A stretch of DNA of 64,000 nt from Azophilus sp965221755. GTDB lineage: Bacteria; Pseudomonadota; Gammaproteobacteria; Pseudomonadales; Azotimanducaceae. Numbering within the stretch: the first letter of the stretch is position 1; every line of letters starts with the position of its first letter. Below, piece after piece: positions 1-8,601 of this stretch. Where the stretch lies: the NCBI GenBank assembly GCA_965221755.1, contig OZ244921.1, positions 1,054,001-1,118,000 on the forward strand, read 5' to 3'. The position numbers and the translations under genes were made by a program. Below the pieces are notes generated by a model. That model had not been told where the DNA came from, made no database searches, and was given only the letters and a program-made list of their open reading frames with translations.

Positions 1-300
1 GCGCGGAGTTCTAGTGGCTCTGTCCATTGATGGCCGCAAGAAATCAGGCCGGAAGCATATCCAATTAGACGCGCCTCCTGGTTTGTTTGAGACTGAATGC
101 AGCATTGCTTGCGGACGCAGCATGCTGCGACGGCTGCAAATGGCTGGTATGACCTTGGAGTCGGAGGAGGTGACTGACCGGCTGTTGCTGACTTGGTCGT
201 TGTAGATGTTTCAGGCTGACTTGAAGAGCCTGAAGCCACCAACAGGCTGGCATGGGAAGCACTGGACGCAGCGAGCCTGTGGTCCGAAAGCGCTGCCGGT
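1..300. other. Intergenic stretch, no recognised gene
   Basis: The first ten bases (GCGCGGAGTT) match the core of the dispersed inverted repeat found elsewhere in the window, so a repeat copy probably runs off the left edge. The rest has short open frames on both strands, but none shows a recognisable domain or a convincing ribosome binding site. Confidence 0.4.
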
Positions 301-1614
301 TCAGCTGTCTGCGACGATCGCTTGATAGGTCAGCCGCCGTGACAGGGAGCGCACGTCGGGCCGGTTGTCGCCGAACTGCTGGATCATGCCAACGAAGATG
401 AGGCTCTCCTGTGGGTCGATCCAGAACCAAGTGCCGGCGGCGCCGCCCCAGTAGTATTCGCCCTTGGAGATGCCATCGGCCTCCACCGGATCAAGAACGA
501 CGGCAAAATTGAGGCCAAAGCCCTGCCCTGGCGAGTATTCCGGCACTTCCCTGGGCATTTGGTTGCGGTGCATCAGCGCCACCGTGGAAGGCGCAAGCAG
601 GCGCACGCCGTCAAGTTCCCCGCCGTTGAGCAGCATCTGACAGAAGCGGGCGTAGTCCATGGTGGTGGAGACCAAGCCGCCGCCGCCGGAGAGGAAGTTC
701 ACCGGGGAGAGGTAGTCGCGGTCGCGCAGCGGCTCACTGGCCGGCAGCTTGAGTGCGCCGTCCTCCCCGTAAACATAGACTTGGGCGAACCGGTCCGCCT
801 TTTCCGGCGGCACCCAGAAGCCGGTGTCGTCCATCCCTAGGGGATCGAAGATCCGTTGCTTGAGGAACTCATCGAACGGCTGGCCGGAAAGCACCTCCAC
901 CAAGTGGCCCTGCACGTCCACGGCGACGCTGTAGTGCCACATGGAGCCGGGCTGCTGGCGCAACGGAATCTTCGCGAGATCCTTGATGAAGTCCTGCAGG
1001 GTGGAGTCCGGGTGCATGAGCTCGGCCTCCCGGTAGAGCGTGTCCACTGGCGATTCGGAAAAGATGCCGTAGCTTAGGCCGGCGGTGTGGCTCATCAGTT
1101 CGCGAATGGTCATCGGGTGGTCGGCGGGTTCGGTGACGATGCCGTTGCCGTCCTCGCCGACCGCCACGGGCAGGTCCTTGAATTCCGGTATGTGCTTCTC
1201 CACCGGGTCGCTGAGCCGGAAGCGGCCTTCCTCGTAGAGCAGCATCAGGGCGACGCTGGTGACGGGCTTGGTCATGGAGTAGATGCGGAAGATGGCGTCC
1301 TCCGTCATCGGCTTGCCGGCCTCCATGTCCTGGGCGCCGAAGGCGCCGAAGTGCGCCACCTTGCCGTGGCGGGCGATGAGCGTGGTGATGCCGGCGAGCC
1401 GGCCGTCATCGACCAAGCCCTGCATGGCCGCCGACAGGCGCTCCAGGCGTTCGCTTGACAGCCCCACGGCCTCGGGCGCGGCGCGCGACAGCGCCGCCTC
1501 GGCGGGCGCCGGACTGGCAGTTGGCTGGCTCGCCGGCGCGCAGGCCAGAAGCGCCAAGCTGAACAGCAATGCGGCAACGCGGCCCGTTGCGGCGGGAATG
1601 TTGCGCATGGTCAT
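301..1614 (-). CDS. Serine hydrolase, class C beta-lactamase/CubicO family lipoprotein
   Basis: This 437-residue protein has an N-terminal signal peptide ending in LLAC, which fits a lipobox and a membrane-anchored exported enzyme. The catalytic SxxK motif is SMTK at about residue 112, and the second-motif tyrosine lies in WHYSV near residue 226. A C-terminal glycine-rich GGAAGT segment fits the third, HxG-like motif. Family members are esterases, D-aminopeptidases or transesterases (EstB, LovD types) more often than true beta-lactamases. The ATG is preceded by a purine-rich GGAAGG, which supports this start. It is the third gene after the monooxygenase and the HSL-type esterase on the same strand, 34 bases after the esterase, so it may hydrolyse an ester made in that pathway. 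The substrate is unknown. Confidence 0.88.
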   Translation of the reverse strand: MTMRNIPAATGRVAALLFSLALLACAPASQPTASPAPAEAALSRAAPEAVGLSSERLERLSAAMQGLVDDGRLAGITTLIARHGKVAHFGAFGAQDMEAGKPMTEDAIFRIYSMTKPVTSVALMLLYEEGRFRLSDPVEKHIPEFKDLPVAVGEDGNGIVTEPADHPMTIRELMSHTAGLSYGIFSESPVDTLYREAELMHPDSTLQDFIKDLAKIPLRQQPGSMWHYSVAVDVQGHLVEVLSGQPFDEFLKQRIFDPLGMDDTGFWVPPEKADRFAQVYVYGEDGALKLPASEPLRDRDYLSPVNFLSGGGGLVSTTMDYARFCQMLLNGGELDGVRLLAPSTVALMHRNQMPREVPEYSPGQGFGLNFAVVLDPVEADGISKGEYYWGGAAGTWFWIDPQESLIFVGMIQQFGDNRPDVRSLSRRLTYQAIVADS

Positions 1615-1648
1615 GTCCTTCCTGGTTTGATTGGGTTCGGGGCGGGTC

Positions 1649-2680
1649 TCAGGCCGTCCGGCAGAACTCAGCGATTGAGGCCGCTGTGTCGCGGCTGATG
1701 TCCGGCGCCGCCATGGGGAAGATCTCAGTGCCGTGGATGGTGCCCATCACCTGTCGGCAACGGGCGCTGACCCCGGCCCGCAGCAGCTTGCGGTAGAAGT
1801 TGACGCCTTCATCGCGAAGCGGGTCGCACTCGTTGACGCTGATGATGGTGGGGGGATAGCCCGCCAAGTCCGCCTCGGTGGCGAAGCCGGGCCAAGCCAG
1901 CGGGTTTTGGTTGTTCAACTCCTCGATGCCGTAGGCCATCGCGCCGCGGTTGTTGTGCAGGTCGATCAGGATGCCGTTGTTCTCGACGGAGGAGGGGTTG
2001 TCCGGATGGGGCCAGACGCCGGCGATGTAGGGGCAGAGCGCGTAGAGGCCGCGGATCAGGCCGATGTCGCCATCGCGCAGCAGCTTGAGGCCGGTGGCGA
2101 GCGTCAGGTTGCCGCCGCCGCTCTCTCCGGCCACGATGATGCGGCCGGCATCGATGCCGAGTTCCGCAGCATTGGCGGCCACCCACTTGACGCCCGCCAC
2201 GCAGTCATTGAGCCCGGCCGGAAACGGCTCGACCTCGGGGACCGAGGAGGGCGTGAGGCAGTTGCGGAAATCGACCATGGCCACAGCCACGCCGCGGGCG
2301 GCGATGATGCGGCCCCAAGCGCGGTAGTTGCCGTAGGTGCATGACATGGACTGCATGCCGCCGCCGTGGATGTAGTACACACAGGGCTTGGCATCGCCGC
2401 CGTCCGGGCGGATGAGCTGGATGTTGGCGCGGTTGCCGTCGGGTTCGGAGGTGAACTGCAGGTCGCTGGTCGTGAGTCCGGCGGACGGGGCGACCTCCTC
2501 GTTGTCGCAAAGCTTGAGGAACTGCCGCAGCATCTCGCCGGCCGCTTGGGCCTGGGCGCCGTTTGCCTGCTCAAGCAGCTCCTCGCGGCTGGCCACGTCC
2601 CCGCCGGTGGGGAATTCCATGGCGCCGAACAGCGCCTTGATGCGCGGGTCGATTCTGGGGTCTTCGGTGATCTTGGACAT
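1649..2680 (-). CDS. Alpha/beta hydrolase, hormone-sensitive-lipase-type esterase
   Basis: The 343-residue protein carries the oxyanion-hole HGGGM motif followed by the nucleophile elbow GESGGG, the signature of the HSL (bacterial family IV) esterases. A late Asp and a C-terminal His (TIHGTEIF) can complete the triad. I chose the ATG at 2680 (MSKITEDP) because the longer frame from 2731 runs into the preceding gene. It starts 8 bases after the stop of the Baeyer-Villiger monooxygenase and is probably co-transcribed with it. The inferred role is hydrolysis of the ester or lactone made by that enzyme. No signal peptide is visible, so a cytoplasmic location is likely. Confidence 0.88.
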   Translation of the reverse strand: MSKITEDPRIDPRIKALFGAMEFPTGGDVASREELLEQANGAQAQAAGEMLRQFLKLCDNEEVAPSAGLTTSDLQFTSEPDGNRANIQLIRPDGGDAKPCVYYIHGGGMQSMSCTYGNYRAWGRIIAARGVAVAMVDFRNCLTPSSVPEVEPFPAGLNDCVAGVKWVAANAAELGIDAGRIIVAGESGGGNLTLATGLKLLRDGDIGLIRGLYALCPYIAGVWPHPDNPSSVENNGILIDLHNNRGAMAYGIEELNNQNPLAWPGFATEADLAGYPPTIISVNECDPLRDEGVNFYRKLLRAGVSARCRQVMGTIHGTEIFPMAAPDISRDTAASIAEFCRTA

Positions 2681-2688
2681 GCAATCGC

Positions 2689-4509
2689 TTAGCTGAAATT
2701 CAGGCCGGCAAGGCCGCCTTCCTCCCGCCACTCCTTAATCAGTTGGAAAAAGGCCTCCGGCCCGCCGCCGTACTGGCCGCCCAGCAGGGAGTTGCCCGCA
2801 TCCACATGGCCCTCGTTGTTGTAGTAGCCGGGGGTGCATTCCTCGAGGAACCGGGCGTTGAACATGGACATGGCCTTGATGGTCCGCACCCAAGCGTCCT
2901 CGGCCTGGGCTGAGGCCTCCAGGCAGTGGTAGTTGTTGTTGCGGGCGTGGCCGACCATGTAGGCGATGTGGCTGCTTTGCTCATCGAGCAAGTGCGGGAA
3001 GTTGGCGGTGAAGCCGCCCTGCAGCACACCCATGAAGAAGCAGTTGGGGAAGCCGTGGGTCTGGAACCCGTGCAAGGTGCGGACGCCGCCGCGCCATTTG
3101 TCGCTGAGCATCCTGCCGTCGCGCCCGGTGATCTCGTAGCCGGCGCGGCGGGTGTAGCCGGTGCCGACCTCGAAGCCGGTGGCGAAGATCAGGCAATCGA
3201 CTTCGTATTCGACCCCATCGACCACCACGCCCTTGGGCGTGATGCGCTCAACCCCCCGGCCATCGGTGTCCACCAACCGCACGTTGGGGCGGTTGAAGGA
3301 CGGCAGGTAGTCGTCGTGGAAACATGGACGCTTGCAGAACTGGCGATACCAAGGCTTCAGCGCCGCCGCGGTGTTCGGGTCGTCCACCAGCTCGTCCACG
3401 CGGGCGCGGATCTGCTCCATCTTCTTGAAGTCGGCCAACTCCACGCGGGCGTTCATCTCCTCCAAGGTCAGGCTGCCGTCGTTGGCTCGATTGGCGCTGA
3501 TGCTGGCGAGGTTGCGGATGATGTCCGTCCAGCCGTCGTTGACCAGGTCCTCATCCTGCATGCCGCCGGTGACCAGGATGTTGAAGTTTTGCATGCGCCG
3601 GCGCTGCCAGCCGCTTTCCAAGCCGCGCGCCCACTCGGGGTCGGTGGGCTTGTTGCCGCGCACGTCGATGGAGGAGGGCGTGCGCTGGAAGACGTGGAGC
3701 TGCTTGGCGGATTCGGCCAGGTGCGGCACGCACTGCACGGCGGTGGCGCCGGTGCCGATGATGCCCACCCGCTTGTCGCCCAAGCGGTGCAGGTTGCCCT
3801 CCGGGCCGCCGCCAGTGTAGCCGTAGTCCCACCGGCTGGTGTGGAAGCAATGGCCAGCGAAGGAATCGACGCCCGGAATGCCTGGCAGCTTCGGGCGGTT
3901 GAGCGGCCCGTTGGACATCACCACGTAGCGAGCGGCCATGCGGTCGCCGCGGTTGGTCTCCACCTGCCAGCGCTTGGCGTCCCCGTCCCAGCGCATGGCG
4001 GTGACCTCGGTTTGGAAGCAGGCGTTGCGGTAAAGGTCGTAGTGCTTGCCGATGGCGCGGCTGTGGGCGAGGATTTCCGGGGCGAAGCTGTACTTCTCCT
4101 TGGGCGTGTAGCCGACCTCCTCAAGAAGCGGGAGATAGATGTAGGACTCGATGTCGCACTGGGCGCCCGGATAGCGGTTCCAGTACCAAGTGCCGCCGAA
4201 GTCGCCGCCCTTCTCGACGATGCGCAAGTCCTCCACCCCAGCCTCCCGCAGCCGCGCCCCGGCCAGCAGCCCGCCGAAGCCGCCGCCTATGATGAGGATC
4301 TCCACGCTGTCGTTCAGCGGCGCCCGCTCAAAGCCGGGCTCGACGTATGGGTCGTCCAAAAAGCGCGCGAACTTGCCGGTGACCTCGACGTACTGCTCAT
4401 TGCCGTCCTGCCGCACCCGCTTGTCGCGCTCGGCGCGGTAGCGGTCGCGCAGGGCGTTCGGGTCGAATCCCAGTTCGGCGTTGGCATCCTTGACTGCCGC
4501 CTCGGTCAT
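2689..4509 (-). CDS. Type I Baeyer-Villiger monooxygenase (flavin-containing)
   Basis: The 606-residue protein has two Rossmann fingerprints: an FAD-binding IIGGGFGGLLAG near residue 75 and an NADPH-binding IIGTGATAVQ near residue 248. Between them, near residue 216, lies FAGHCFHTSRWD, which fits the FxGxxxHxxxW(P/D) fingerprint of type I Baeyer-Villiger monooxygenases. The family uses NADPH and O2 to insert oxygen next to a ketone, giving an ester or lactone. An N-terminal extension of about 70 residues resembles that of long-chain or steroid BVMOs. The open frame extends upstream to 5247, but that part lies antisense to the DUF429 gene and lacks family similarity, so the ATG at 4509 (MTEAAVKD) is preferred. 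It leads an apparent operon with two esterases. The ketone substrate cannot be read from the sequence. Confidence 0.92.
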   Translation of the reverse strand: MTEAAVKDANAELGFDPNALRDRYRAERDKRVRQDGNEQYVEVTGKFARFLDDPYVEPGFERAPLNDSVEILIIGGGFGGLLAGARLREAGVEDLRIVEKGGDFGGTWYWNRYPGAQCDIESYIYLPLLEEVGYTPKEKYSFAPEILAHSRAIGKHYDLYRNACFQTEVTAMRWDGDAKRWQVETNRGDRMAARYVVMSNGPLNRPKLPGIPGVDSFAGHCFHTSRWDYGYTGGGPEGNLHRLGDKRVGIIGTGATAVQCVPHLAESAKQLHVFQRTPSSIDVRGNKPTDPEWARGLESGWQRRRMQNFNILVTGGMQDEDLVNDGWTDIIRNLASISANRANDGSLTLEEMNARVELADFKKMEQIRARVDELVDDPNTAAALKPWYRQFCKRPCFHDDYLPSFNRPNVRLVDTDGRGVERITPKGVVVDGVEYEVDCLIFATGFEVGTGYTRRAGYEITGRDGRMLSDKWRGGVRTLHGFQTHGFPNCFFMGVLQGGFTANFPHLLDEQSSHIAYMVGHARNNNYHCLEASAQAEDAWVRTIKAMSMFNARFLEECTPGYYNNEGHVDAGNSLLGGQYGGGPEAFFQLIKEWREEGGLAGLNFS

Positions 4510-4677
4510 GGCATTGCTCGTTCTTTGCTTTGCGGACGGCCATTTAAGGCGGCATGGGGGGGTGATTTCAAGTCTGTGTGGGCACGAATCCGCGCTTGGA
4601 ATTGTTGGCATCAGGCTGCGTACCTGACATCCTAACGGCGCGGTGAGAAGATCTGGACAACGGCCAACCGCTGCTCG

Positions 4678-5529
4678 ATGCCGGTTGCCAGGGACCAATT
4701 GAAGCAAGGCATGGGTTCCATCATGGAACGAGTTGGGAATTCGTCGGCATTCACGGCTTACGGCGTTGACGGGTGCAAGGCCGGCTGGTTCTACATCGCG
4801 TTTGGCCCTTCCGAGAAAATTCGCTGGGGCATCGAGCGGACGATTGGCGCGCTGGTGTCGAAGGCGGCCGCTGACGACCGCATCTTCATCGACATTCCCA
4901 TCGGGCTGCCGCATGATCGGCTGGGGCGGGCTTGCGACGCCAAGGCTCGAAAAACGCTCCACACGCAAGGTCGTGCCGCCAGCGTCTTCTCCGCGCCCGT
5001 TCGCGCGGTGCTCCATCACGCCAACAACTACCCCCGCGCCAACCAAATCAGCAAGGAACTGACCGGCGAGAGGGGGCGCAAGGCCAACGGGCTGAACAAG
5101 CAGACGTTCAACATCCTGCCCAAGATCAAGGAGGTGGACGATTTGCTCGGAAGTTGCGGCAAGGCGCGCGGGATCATCCGCGAGATCCACCCGGAAGTCT
5201 GCTTCTGGGCGCTCGCCGGGAACAGGCCGATGCAATACAAGAAGCACCTTCTCAAAGGCTTTTTCGAGCGGCTGGCGGTGCTGAGGGAGCTATGGCCATC
5301 CATTTCGGAAACGATTGAGGCCATTCTGGAGGATGCGGCAGTCCTTGAGGAGCACGGCCGGGGAAACCTTGGCGGAGACGACATACTGGATGCCGCTGCT
5401 GCGGCCATAACGGCTTGGGCGGAACCTGCGGCGCTAAGGACGTTGCCCGAGCGCCCGCCCAAGGATCAACGCGGTCTGCCCATGGAGATGGTCTATGTTC
5501 CCTGCGGCGCGGCGCGGCTGAAGCACTAG
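4678..5529 (+). CDS. DUF429 domain protein (predicted RNase H-like fold)
   Basis: The conserved opening YGVDGCKAGWFY, the IDIPIGLP segment and the late GGDDILDAAAAAITAW block identify this 283-residue protein as a DUF429 member. The family is predicted to adopt an RNase H-like nuclease fold with acidic residues in these same motifs, but its substrate is not established. Possible starts are ATG 4678, 4711 and 4723; the last is closest to the conserved core. It is transcribed divergently from the monooxygenase operon across a gap of about 170 bases, which must hold promoters for both. No signal peptide or membrane segment is visible. Confidence 0.85.
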   Translation: MPVARDQLKQGMGSIMERVGNSSAFTAYGVDGCKAGWFYIAFGPSEKIRWGIERTIGALVSKAAADDRIFIDIPIGLPHDRLGRACDAKARKTLHTQGRAASVFSAPVRAVLHHANNYPRANQISKELTGERGRKANGLNKQTFNILPKIKEVDDLLGSCGKARGIIREIHPEVCFWALAGNRPMQYKKHLLKGFFERLAVLRELWPSISETIEAILEDAAVLEEHGRGNLGGDDILDAAAAAITAWAEPAALRTLPERPPKDQRGLPMEMVYVPCGAARLKH

Positions 5530-5564
5530 CTCGCGTCGTGGGCTTGAAGTCTATTCACTTGGTG

Positions 5565-5725
5565 AACGATTTGGACGCCGCCGTGAAGAAAATGGCCGGT
5601 GCGGTTCACCACTGGCGCATGTCTTGACGGCCGCGGCCAACCTGCGCCACCGCGTGGTTTTCGAGCTGCCGCTCGATCAGCACTGGATCGACCGCAAATT
5701 CGTCAGCGTACTTCAACCCGGCTGA
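5565..5725 (+). pseudogene. Possible frameshifted gene remnant, unassigned
   Basis: One frame reads LKSIHLVNDLDAAVKKMAGA and ends RMS-stop at 5625-5627. The overlapping frame from 5621 continues VLTAAANLRHRVVFELPLD and ends at 5723-5725. The two pieces have protein-like composition and join smoothly at a -1 shift, which suggests a fragment of one former gene. I do not recognise the family. It lies between the DUF429 gene and the D-aminoacylase-like gene. Confidence 0.25.
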
Positions 5726-5781
5726 ACTTCGACGCAACCGGGTTAAGATGCTGTCCCTCACTGGCAACTAGGCGAAGGCAC

Positions 5782-7527
5782 ATGCACGACACCCTCATCA
5801 AGAACGCCACCATCGTCGATGGCAGCGGCAGCAAGCCCTATGCGGGCGACATCGCCATTCGGGACGGCCGCATCGCGGCGGTCGGAGCGGTGGACGAGCG
5901 GGCCAAGGAGACCATCAACGCCGACGGCGCCTACGCCACGCCGGGATGGATCGACGTCCACACCCATTACGACGGCCAGGTCAGTTGGGACGACACCTTG
6001 GACCCCTCGTTCAGCCACGGCGTCACCAGCATCGTGATGGGCAATTGCGGGGTGGGGTTCGCGCCCTGCCCGCCGGGTGGCGAGCAGCGCTTGGTGGAGT
6101 TGATGGAAGGCGTTGAGGACATTCCCGGCACCGCCCTGCATGAAGGCATCGAGTGGGGCAACTGGGAGAGCTTCCCGGAGTACATCGACTACCTCGAAAG
6201 CCGCGCCTACGCCTTGGACGTGGGTGCGCAGGTGCCGCACAGCGCGGTGCGCAACTACGTGATGGGCGAGCGGGCGCTGCGCCATGAGGACGCCACCGCC
6301 GACGATCTCGAAGCCATGTGCCGCATCGTGGAGGAGGGCCTGAAGGCGGGCGCCTTGGGCTTCTCCACCTCGCGCACCGTGGGCCATCGGTCGGTACACG
6401 GCGAGCCCATCCCCGGCACCTTCGCCGAAAAAGCCGAACTGCTGGCCATCGGCCAAGCCATGAAGGCCGCGGGCAAGGGCGTCTTTCAGGCGGTGCCCGC
6501 CGGCGTGGTGGGCGACATGGCCGGGCCGGAGCAATGGACCACCGAACAGGAGGTGGCGCTGTTTGCGGAGGTAGCCAAGGCAAGCGGGCGTCCCTGCACC
6601 TTCACCCTGGTCCAGAACGGCAACCGGCCCGACCAGTGGCGCAACTGCCTGCAAATCGTGGAGCAGGCCAACGCCGAGGGCCTGCGCATCCGGCCGCAAA
6701 TCGCCTCGCGGCCCATCGGCTTCGTCACCAGCCTGCAATCCTATCACATGTTCATGCGGCGCCGGACCTACCTCAAGCTGGCCGACCTGCCGCTTGAGCA
6801 GCGCTTGGCGGAAATGAGAAAGCCGGCCGTCAAGGCGGCGATCCTGGCCGACGATGACGTGCCGCCGGACCAAGCCGGGTCGATGGCCAACGTGTACGGG
6901 CTGCTGGCCATGGCGGCGCCGACGATGTTTCCCATCGAGCTGCCCATCAACTACGAACCGGACCCCGCCGGCAACATGGCCGCTCGGGCCGCGGCAGCGG
7001 GCCAGGAAGTGGCCGAGCACATGTACGACTACCTGACCGCCGGCAACGGCGACCAATTCGCCATTCTGCTGGGGGCGAACTTCGTGGACGGCACCTTCAG
7101 CGTCATGGAGGAGATGATCGTCCACCCCGACACCACCATCGGCCTGTCCGACGCCGGCGCCCACGTCAACCTGATCTTCGACGCGGTGGGGCCAACCTAC
7201 CAGCTCACCCATTGGGTGCGCGACCGCAGCAAGGGCAGGCGCTTCCCCATCGAACTGATGGTGCGCAAGCAAACCCAGACCAACGCCGAGCTGTTCGGCC
7301 TGCACGACCGGGGCGCCCTGCGCGCCGGCTTGAAGGCCGACATCAACCTGATCGACCTGGACCGCCTCAGCTTGGGCAGGCTTGAGGTGTGCCAAGATCT
7401 GCCAGCGGGCGGCAGCCGCATCCTGCAATCCGCCGAGGGCTACGTCAGCACCTTCGTCGCCGGTGTCAAGACCCGTGAAAATGACGAGGACACGGGTGCC
7501 CGGCCGGGGCGGGCGATTCGGGCCTGA
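5782..7527 (+). CDS. N-acyl-D-amino-acid deacylase family amidohydrolase
   Basis: The 581-residue protein begins MHDTLIKNATIVDGSG and has the metal-binding VHTHYDGQVSWDD motif near residue 65, followed by MGNCGVGFAPC. These are hallmarks of the D-aminoacylase branch of the amidohydrolase superfamily. A late DAGAHVN block carries the catalytic Asp region, and a C-terminal composite beta-sandwich segment (LKADINLIDLDRL) matches family architecture. Members release D-amino acids from N-acyl-D-amino acids, though related enzymes act on other cyclic or acyl amides. The ATG at 5782 sits after GGCGAAGGCAC; the frame extending from 5599 has no similarity and is ignored. Likely cytoplasmic, as no signal peptide is present. 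Confidence 0.9.
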   Translation: MHDTLIKNATIVDGSGSKPYAGDIAIRDGRIAAVGAVDERAKETINADGAYATPGWIDVHTHYDGQVSWDDTLDPSFSHGVTSIVMGNCGVGFAPCPPGGEQRLVELMEGVEDIPGTALHEGIEWGNWESFPEYIDYLESRAYALDVGAQVPHSAVRNYVMGERALRHEDATADDLEAMCRIVEEGLKAGALGFSTSRTVGHRSVHGEPIPGTFAEKAELLAIGQAMKAAGKGVFQAVPAGVVGDMAGPEQWTTEQEVALFAEVAKASGRPCTFTLVQNGNRPDQWRNCLQIVEQANAEGLRIRPQIASRPIGFVTSLQSYHMFMRRRTYLKLADLPLEQRLAEMRKPAVKAAILADDDVPPDQAGSMANVYGLLAMAAPTMFPIELPINYEPDPAGNMAARAAAAGQEVAEHMYDYLTAGNGDQFAILLGANFVDGTFSVMEEMIVHPDTTIGLSDAGAHVNLIFDAVGPTYQLTHWVRDRSKGRRFPIELMVRKQTQTNAELFGLHDRGALRAGLKADINLIDLDRLSLGRLEVCQDLPAGGSRILQSAEGYVSTFVAGVKTRENDEDTGARPGRAIRA

Positions 7528-7549
7528 CGCCATCGGCAAGCAGGCGGAC

Positions 7550-7891
7550 ATGAGCCTGTTTCGATGTTTCCTCGGGGCGATGCTCGCCGTGACCGCGATC
7601 TAAACCGGGGCCTTGGTCGCCCAGCATGGAATGAACCTGCTGCCCGTGTTCTTCGGCGACATTGGGGCCATGGGCTGGCCCGGGCAGTTCAACCTGGACT
7701 TCCTCGGCCTGCTGATGCTGTCGGCGCTGTGGACCGCCTGGCGCAATGAATTCACCCCCAAAGGCTTGCTGCTTGGGCTGTTGGCGTTGCTGTTCGGCGC
7801 GCCCTTCCTAGCCATCTGCCTGTTGGCGTTGAGTGCGCAAACCCGAGGCGACATTAGGGAGATGTTGCTTGGCAAAGCGCGGGCGGGATAA
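7550..7891 (+). pseudogene. Small membrane protein gene interrupted by an in-frame stop
   Basis: Reading from the ATG at 7550 gives MSLFRCFLGAMLAVTAI, then a TAA at 7601-7603, then TGALVAQHGMNLLPVFFGDI in the same frame through to 7891. Removing the stop gives a continuous protein of about 113 residues with three hydrophobic segments and a conserved-looking LLPVFFGDI/GQFNLDFLG core. Its closest remembered match is small DUF2834-like membrane proteins. A single-base change from TAC or TAT to TAA would explain the break. A restart at the ATG at 7631 would leave out the first membrane helix. A sequencing error is the main alternative. Confidence 0.55.
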
Positions 7892-7974
7892 CGAAGGCAA
7901 GCCCTTGATCGACTGAAATTCCTTCCTGGCGGGTGCATTAGGGCCACCCCCGCCGCCAGACGAAAACTCTTGCG

Positions 7975-8601
7975 TTAGTCCGTGCCGGTGCGCCGGGCCA
8001 GTTCCTCAAGGCGGCCTCGGACGGGATCCAAGTAGCTCCCGGCACCAACCGGCGGCCGCATGGTCCCCTGCACGGCGACCTCTACCACCGGGTTCACGCC
8101 GACCAGCCCCAGCCAAGCCTGCAGGTAGGGAGACTGATGATCGTAGGGGTCCGGCTGGCCGTCCTTCGGGCCGTAGTTGCCGCCGCGTGAGTAGATGACC
8201 ACTGCATCGCCCCCGGCGAGGCCCTCCATGCCGTCGGGGCGGGGATTGAAGGTCAAGCCGGGGTGGGTGATCAGGTCGATGTACTGCTTGAGCTTGTAGG
8301 GAATGCCGAAGTTCCACATGGGGGCCGCAATCAGGTAGTGGTCGGCTGCCTTGAACTGCTCAACCAAGCCAACTACCGCCGACCAAGCGCTTTCCTCGCC
8401 AGGGTTGAGCGCTTGGCCAAGCATCACCTTGTACTTCGCAGCGGCCGCTGCGGCGTCGAACTCGGGCAGGTTGCCGTCGAACAAGTCCAGATGCTCGACC
8501 GTCACGTGCTTCGGCAAGGCGTGCAGGTAAACTGCTGCCGCTTGGCTGGAAAAGGAATCCGTTCGCCTCGGAGAACACTCGATGTAAAGCAGGACGCTCA
8601 T
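7975..8601 (-). CDS. FMN-dependent NADH-azoreductase-like flavodoxin-fold quinone reductase
   Basis: The 208-residue protein opens MSVLLYIECSPR with a phosphate-binding Ser-rich SFSSQAA region. It continues with the AAPMWNFGIPYKLKQYIDLI segment typical of AzoR/NAD(P)H dehydrogenase (quinone) flavodoxin-fold enzymes, where it contacts FMN. A YSRGGNYG motif near residue 150 matches the second FMN loop. Family members reduce quinones and azo compounds by two-electron transfer from NAD(P)H. The start at 8601 is chosen over 8622 because the conserved core begins there. It is monocistronic, convergent with the broken membrane-protein gene. Confidence 0.88.
   Translation of the reverse strand: MSVLLYIECSPRRTDSFSSQAAAVYLHALPKHVTVEHLDLFDGNLPEFDAAAAAAKYKVMLGQALNPGEESAWSAVVGLVEQFKAADHYLIAAPMWNFGIPYKLKQYIDLITHPGLTFNPRPDGMEGLAGGDAVVIYSRGGNYGPKDGQPDPYDHQSPYLQAWLGLVGVNPVVEVAVQGTMRPPVGAGSYLDPVRGRLEELARRTGTD

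Noticed and set aside
2926..4635. Long plus-strand open frame of 569 codons
   Set aside because: It is the antisense shadow of the Baeyer-Villiger monooxygenase. Its composition is biased (Val, Ala, Gly, His) and no domain is recognisable.
4510..5247. Upstream extension of the monooxygenase frame by 246 codons
   Set aside because: The extension is antisense to the DUF429 gene and lacks similarity; the family start fits ATG 4509.
5758..7551. Minus-strand frame of 597 codons
   Set aside because: It is antisense to the D-aminoacylase-type gene and has shadow-like composition with no motif.
7926..7959. Possible hairpin CTGGCGG...CCGCCAG between convergent genes
   Set aside because: The stem is imperfect and no T-run follows on either strand, so a terminator call is not supported.
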